The notes under the pieces are model-generated. The model saw nothing but the letters and a program-made list of their open reading frames with translations, was not told where the DNA came from and searched no databases. A DNA stretch of 64,000 bases. Source: Cyanoderma ruficeps. Its lineage: Eukaryota; Chordata; Aves; Passeriformes; Timaliidae. Where the stretch lies: positions 3,995,717 through 4,059,716 of the forward strand of contig VZDJ01000047.1 of NCBI GenBank assembly GCA_008694505.1, in the 5' to 3' direction. This document shows, in pieces, positions 59,831 to 64,000 of this stretch (the stretch's first letter is position 1; every line of letters begins with the position of its first letter). The translations under genes and the position numbers were made by a program.

Positions 59831-62800
59831 GTTATGTGTTTTATTATACTATTATTAAACCATATTTTTACAGTTTATTAATCTGAAAAATTAGAAACAA
59901 ATCTACCTAACTACAGAAGAAGAAGAAAAAAAAAGTAATTTAGGACTTTTTTTATCTGTAATCTAAATATAGATTTGAGAATTGCTTTTTTTTCCCTTAG
60001 CCACTTCATTATCCTAGATCTCTTGGAAGAAAAAAAAATAAAAAACAGCATTGCTGCACCTTTTTCTGACCTCCCGGTGGTAAAATGGCAGGGTCCCAAC
60101 AACTGTCAATTTGCAAACAAAGGTGAACAAGTAGTCCTTTAGCTGCCAGGCAGCTGATTTCGGGATGCTAAGTGAGCTTGGAGAGATCCTGAAGTGTCAG
60201 GCTGCCTGTGACAGCCTCGTCTGGAAATGGAGGCAGGCAGCAGCACCAGAGACAGCAAAAAGCCTCTCAGGCTTACACTTTGCTTTTAAGGGGTTCTATT
60301 CCCTGACACATTCCCTTATAAGACTTTTATTAAGCAGTAAACTTGTAAGGGCCATGTAGGGCAGAGAAATCAGCATCTCTCCAAGGACACCACAGGATGG
60401 GGAGCTGGCTTGTATCCTATTTCTGACTTTTTTCTGGGATTTTAGTCTCAATATCACCCAGTTTCAGACTAGTGTGATTTTTCCCAATATCACTCAAGCC
60501 GTAGTCCAGCTTTTGGGGTTTGGGGAGCCAACAGACACAGGAATTCCCTCTGTGCAGTTGTGACTTTCATATTTCTGGGTTGACACCTGGCTGGTTTGTG
60601 CTGAGCTTGACTCTGCAGTAACTGACTCAATCCCCTGGTGAGCCAAGAAAAGGCACTGAAATTCAGCTGCTTTTGGATGTTTGGCTGCAGGAGGTTCCCA
60701 CTGTGCTGCACTGACATATCAGGAACCAAAAAGTGCAGCTGGAAAACCCTTGGCCAGACCTACAGCCAGAGCTAAATTATTTCCAGCCACACTGGAGGAA
60801 TGCACGTGCCCCCAAGGATCAGTGGGGTCACAGCCCGTCCTCACAGAAAATACAAAAAAGCTGGAAAGCTTTTCTTGATAGGACACCGATAGTGACAAAC
60901 TCATGAACATTGCAATAAAAATCCCAGGATCTCTTGTAAATTCCCTTCAGGGAATCAAATGCTGATTTTATCTCCTTTTTTTTTTTTTCTTTTCTCCTTA
61001 GGATGTGTCCTCACTTTTCTCACTTATGCAAAAAGAGCAATGTCCGTAGCACTGACACACAGTTGCAGTAAATTACTATTGATTTTATCAAATCTCTCAG
61101 CTGCATTTCAGTGCCCAAGCAGCTACGGGGCCATTTATTGCTTCCTGTTGTGTATTCTGCATTGATGAGCGTCGTGTGCTCCAAATGGTGTACTGTGGAA
61201 GAAAAAGACTCATGAAAATAGAGTCACTTTGTTAATTGGTAAAATGCATTCCTTCTTGGCAATTGGTTCATCCCTGTCTCCACAGCCCAATGTCAGATGT
61301 TACTGAAATGCTCTTTAAACAAGGAGGCAGGGGGAAATATGAAAATAATAGATATGTTGCAATATAAAAAAGAAAATTGATGTTTTCAGGTGTTATGGAA
61401 TAGCTTAGTTCATTCATTCCTCTGTAGTACATGTCTCTGAACTATCAGCACATTCCTGATTTATGGCCTGATCTAAAATGATTCTCCAGCTCTTCTCTTT
61501 GTGCATTAAAGAAATGTTGTGCGTGTGTGAGTTCAGCGCATGGGCTGCACTTATGCACTCAGAAGTGATTTAATTCCAATAATCTGAAATGACAAGTACT
61601 GTATGGGTTTTCTCTTGACATTAATAGGATTAAATCAGAAGTGAGATATATACTGACAGAGAGGCTGGAATTAAGCATCATTACAAAAAAAAAACATTTG
61701 AAATGGTTCTCAAATTGATAAAAAGCTCAAAAAAATGCAAGGAAGAATATTCAAGCAATGGGAACAAAGGAAATGTGCTGTTCATTACAAGAACTAAGGG
61801 TATGAACAGGTAAAATAAAAATGGAAATGGACAGTTTTACAAAATCTGTTAATAGGGGAGACAAATGTCCCAGAGACTAGAAAGAGGCCACAGCAGTTCT
61901 GACATGCAGGAAAGGGAAGTAGAAATCCTAAGAGAAAGTTAGAAATCTATTAGTTTAACTTCAGTTTGGGGATAAGCTTGGTAACTCTCCAGAAAGATCA
62001 AGCATAGCACCAAGAAAAGCACAGAAGTACTTCAGGTTTCCTTCTCTTTATTTCTCCTCTTTATTTGAGTTTTCAGCTCAAATCTTCTGTAAAAACATTG
62101 AAAATCAGATTATTTTGCAATCCCTTATTAACAGGGAAATTTGTATAGAGTTAAGAGGGGAATCCATAATTGAGACCAATATCTAGGGGAAAAAATTGTA
62201 TTGTTAATAAAGAATCAATCTTATTTCACTGAGGAAAGAAAACTGAAGGCCAAAGAGAACCAATGCCTCCTAAATATGAAGTGACTTCATGCTACTGAAT
62301 ATTAAAGTTATGTAGGGAACTGTCCTTTCATTTAGAAGCATGAGCTGAAAGCATGACACCCAGGTGAACAGAGTCCACAGGAGCAAATCAGGAATGGGTG
62401 AATCAGAAATTGTACACTTATGTACAGGAAAAAAATGAATAATTTCCTCATCTAACATGGCAGCAACAGAGGCCTTGGGAAACAGAATTTTTCTTATAGG
62501 GAGGGATAACAAGCAGGGCAAAGATACCTGAGGTTCAGTAGAGAAAAATGCAAGCAGTTCACCTTGCTGGGAAAGGATGTTGTTTGAGCTGGGAAATTTA
62601 AGTCTCTAATGCTGCAAGATTGCTTTTCAAGGTCTGGTGTTTGCACAAATTTGGCACCTTTCAAGATAAGGCAGTAAATGCTGCTGCATCCTGTGACTGC
62701 TTTACAGGTTTGGAGACGCTCAGTCTGTGCTTCCTCTGTGCCGTTTCTACTCTGGCAGCTGAACAAATCTTATTCACCAGTACAAAAAGGACAAGTTTGA

Positions 62801-62880
62801 AACCAAGTTGTGAGATTGTGCAGGTTTTTTACTCTGTTTTAAAAGGAGCTTTATTGGTTTGGCAATATTAGGGAAGAACA
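59831..62880. other. Unique noncoding DNA
   Basis: AT-rich with poly-A/T tracts near 59915-59935, 60029-60045 and 60977-60990. No exon or dispersed repeat recognised. Confidence 0.5.
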
Positions 62881-62981
62881 TGGTTCCAGTGATTTAGGTT
62901 TTCACGTGGTTCCTGTGATTTAGGTTTTCACATGGTTTCAGTGATTTAGGTTTTCACGTGGTTTCAGTGATTTAGGTTTTG
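62881..62981 (+). repeat. 26-bp minisatellite, nearly four units
   Basis: Units start at 62881, 62907, 62933 and 62959, exactly 26 bp apart: TGGTTTCAGTGATTTAGG then TTTTCACG, with TGGTTCC and CACA variants. The last unit ends in TTTTGC. The high identity indicates recent expansion. Confidence 0.95.
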
Positions 62982-64000
62982 CATATTTTTTTTTACTCCA
63001 TAGACCATAACTAAGATTTTGGTTTCTCTGTGGTCAGACAGAAGGGGGTTGGTCGCCATTTATAATTTTTCAGCAAGCTGTAATCCTTCTTAAATGTTCA
63101 TTTTCATAGAAATTTTACATTAAAAAAAAAAAAAACAAACCACAAAGTATTTACTCCTAAGCATTCTTTAGGAAAGTAAAAATATTTCCTCTAAGATTTT
63201 GATCCACCGCATCAAATTTTATTTTTCTGTTATAAGCTTTTATTATCTATTTCAAGAAAATATCTATTAAAAATTAAGTTATTTAATTAACAGTTGTACA
63301 AACCTATGCTGAGCTTTTTGTCTTCCTCCTGTTAGATTAATATTATACAACACGCAAGATCTAAACTAAACTTTACCAAGCTGTAGAGTTTGGAAACATA
63401 AATATTTTTTTGTCCTCACAAGAAAGATCTGTCTAAATCAGTGGAGATCGAATGAGCTTATCTATCAGAAGCATTATTCCTTCATTGATACACAGACACC
63501 ACGGAGGGCTGTGGGATGAAAGAGATGTAAAAGGCACACAGACAGATGCAGATTAATTTTGGAGCATGATCGATTGATCTTTTATGTTAGAACATTTCCT
63601 ATCCTGTCCTTTAGTTCAGGTGTAGCAGCTGACAGCAGACAGGATGCAAATCCCTTGTAATGAGAGGAAAATGCTCCAGCTGTGTTGTTTGATGTGAATT
63701 ATTGCATCCCATTTGTTGTACCTCACCTCTTCCTAGCACGGCAACTTCATAGTCCAGCTGCTAAATATATATAGTCTTTAAATAAATATATAAAATTAAG
63801 CTCAAAAGTAGTTCTGGATAATTTTGAAAGTGGCATTGTTTCGTTTCTTTGTTGTTCTAGACCTGCTCCAACAGCAAATGGGAAAAAAACTCTCGTGGGC
63901 ATTGAAGGGTGGCTACCTGAGAATCCCCTCAGCACCTACAGCTCCCTGGGCCAGGTCAATTTTCTGTCACCGTAAAAAGTTAAATTAATATATTAATATA
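62982..64000. other. Unique noncoding DNA
   Basis: Very AT-rich (A13 near 63122-63134). No gene or repeat family recognised up to the window edge. Confidence 0.5.

Noticed and set aside
62881..62981. Regular 26-bp repeats, considered as CRISPR repeats
   Set aside because: Units are contiguous with no variable spacers, so it is a minisatellite.
1..64000. A novel multi-gene system (defence, biosynthetic or toxin-antitoxin type)
   Set aside because: No clustered coding genes exist in the window; all strong signals are retroelement remnants and tandem repeats in avian noncoding DNA.

Overview
The window looks like vertebrate, and specifically avian (probably passerine), nuclear DNA. The evidence is two CR1-type LINE 3' ends with their typical terminal octamer-like repeats, an avian ERVL-type LTR, and two further families of solo LTRs in an AT-rich, intron- or desert-like background. 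Nothing suggests a bacterial, plasmid or phage origin: there are no operons, no long ORFs (the longest is 145 codons and lies inside an LTR), no tRNA or rRNA genes and no CRISPR array. I found no exon or gene I would stand behind. One 123-codon minus-strand frame near 44.2-44.6 kb is listed only as a weak candidate.

Layout. 1-3 kb: unique DNA holding a pair of inverted arms of about 190 bp (1663-1853 and 2521-2710). 3-5.1 kb: a solo LTR of family 1 (3056-3501) and a solo LTR of family 2 with a perfect 6-bp target duplication (4790-5090). 7.7-7.9 kb: a 58-bp minisatellite. 10.1-10.4 kb: a second family-2 solo LTR with a 5-of-6 target duplication. 15.2-16.0 kb: an ERVL-type LTR with an internal triplication of about 100 bp, followed by a 135-bp tandem duplication. 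17.6-18.15 kb: truncated family-2 and family-1 LTRs placed head to head. 20.6-21.0 kb: an antisense CR1 end joined to a CpG-rich segment that may be another LTR. 23.1-23.5 kb: family-1 LTR. 25.45-25.7 kb: sense CR1 end. 25.7-43 kb: almost repeat-free unique DNA with a few microsatellites. 43.0-43.4 and 47.5-47.9 kb: two more family-1 LTRs. 51.3-51.9 kb: a minisatellite of about 183 bp. 52-64 kb: unique DNA plus a 26-bp minisatellite at 62.9 kb.

There is no gene network to describe. The main content is a record of retroviral LTR insertion and deletion. Family 1 (about 440 bp, five copies) carries an octamer motif, a TATA box, a strong hairpin and a poly(A) signal. Family 2 (about 302 bp, three copies) has a compact TATA/AATAAA arrangement and 6-bp target duplications, like the alpharetrovirus/ERVK group. 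I could not compute alignments or search databases; identities and family names are by eye and from memory of the families.
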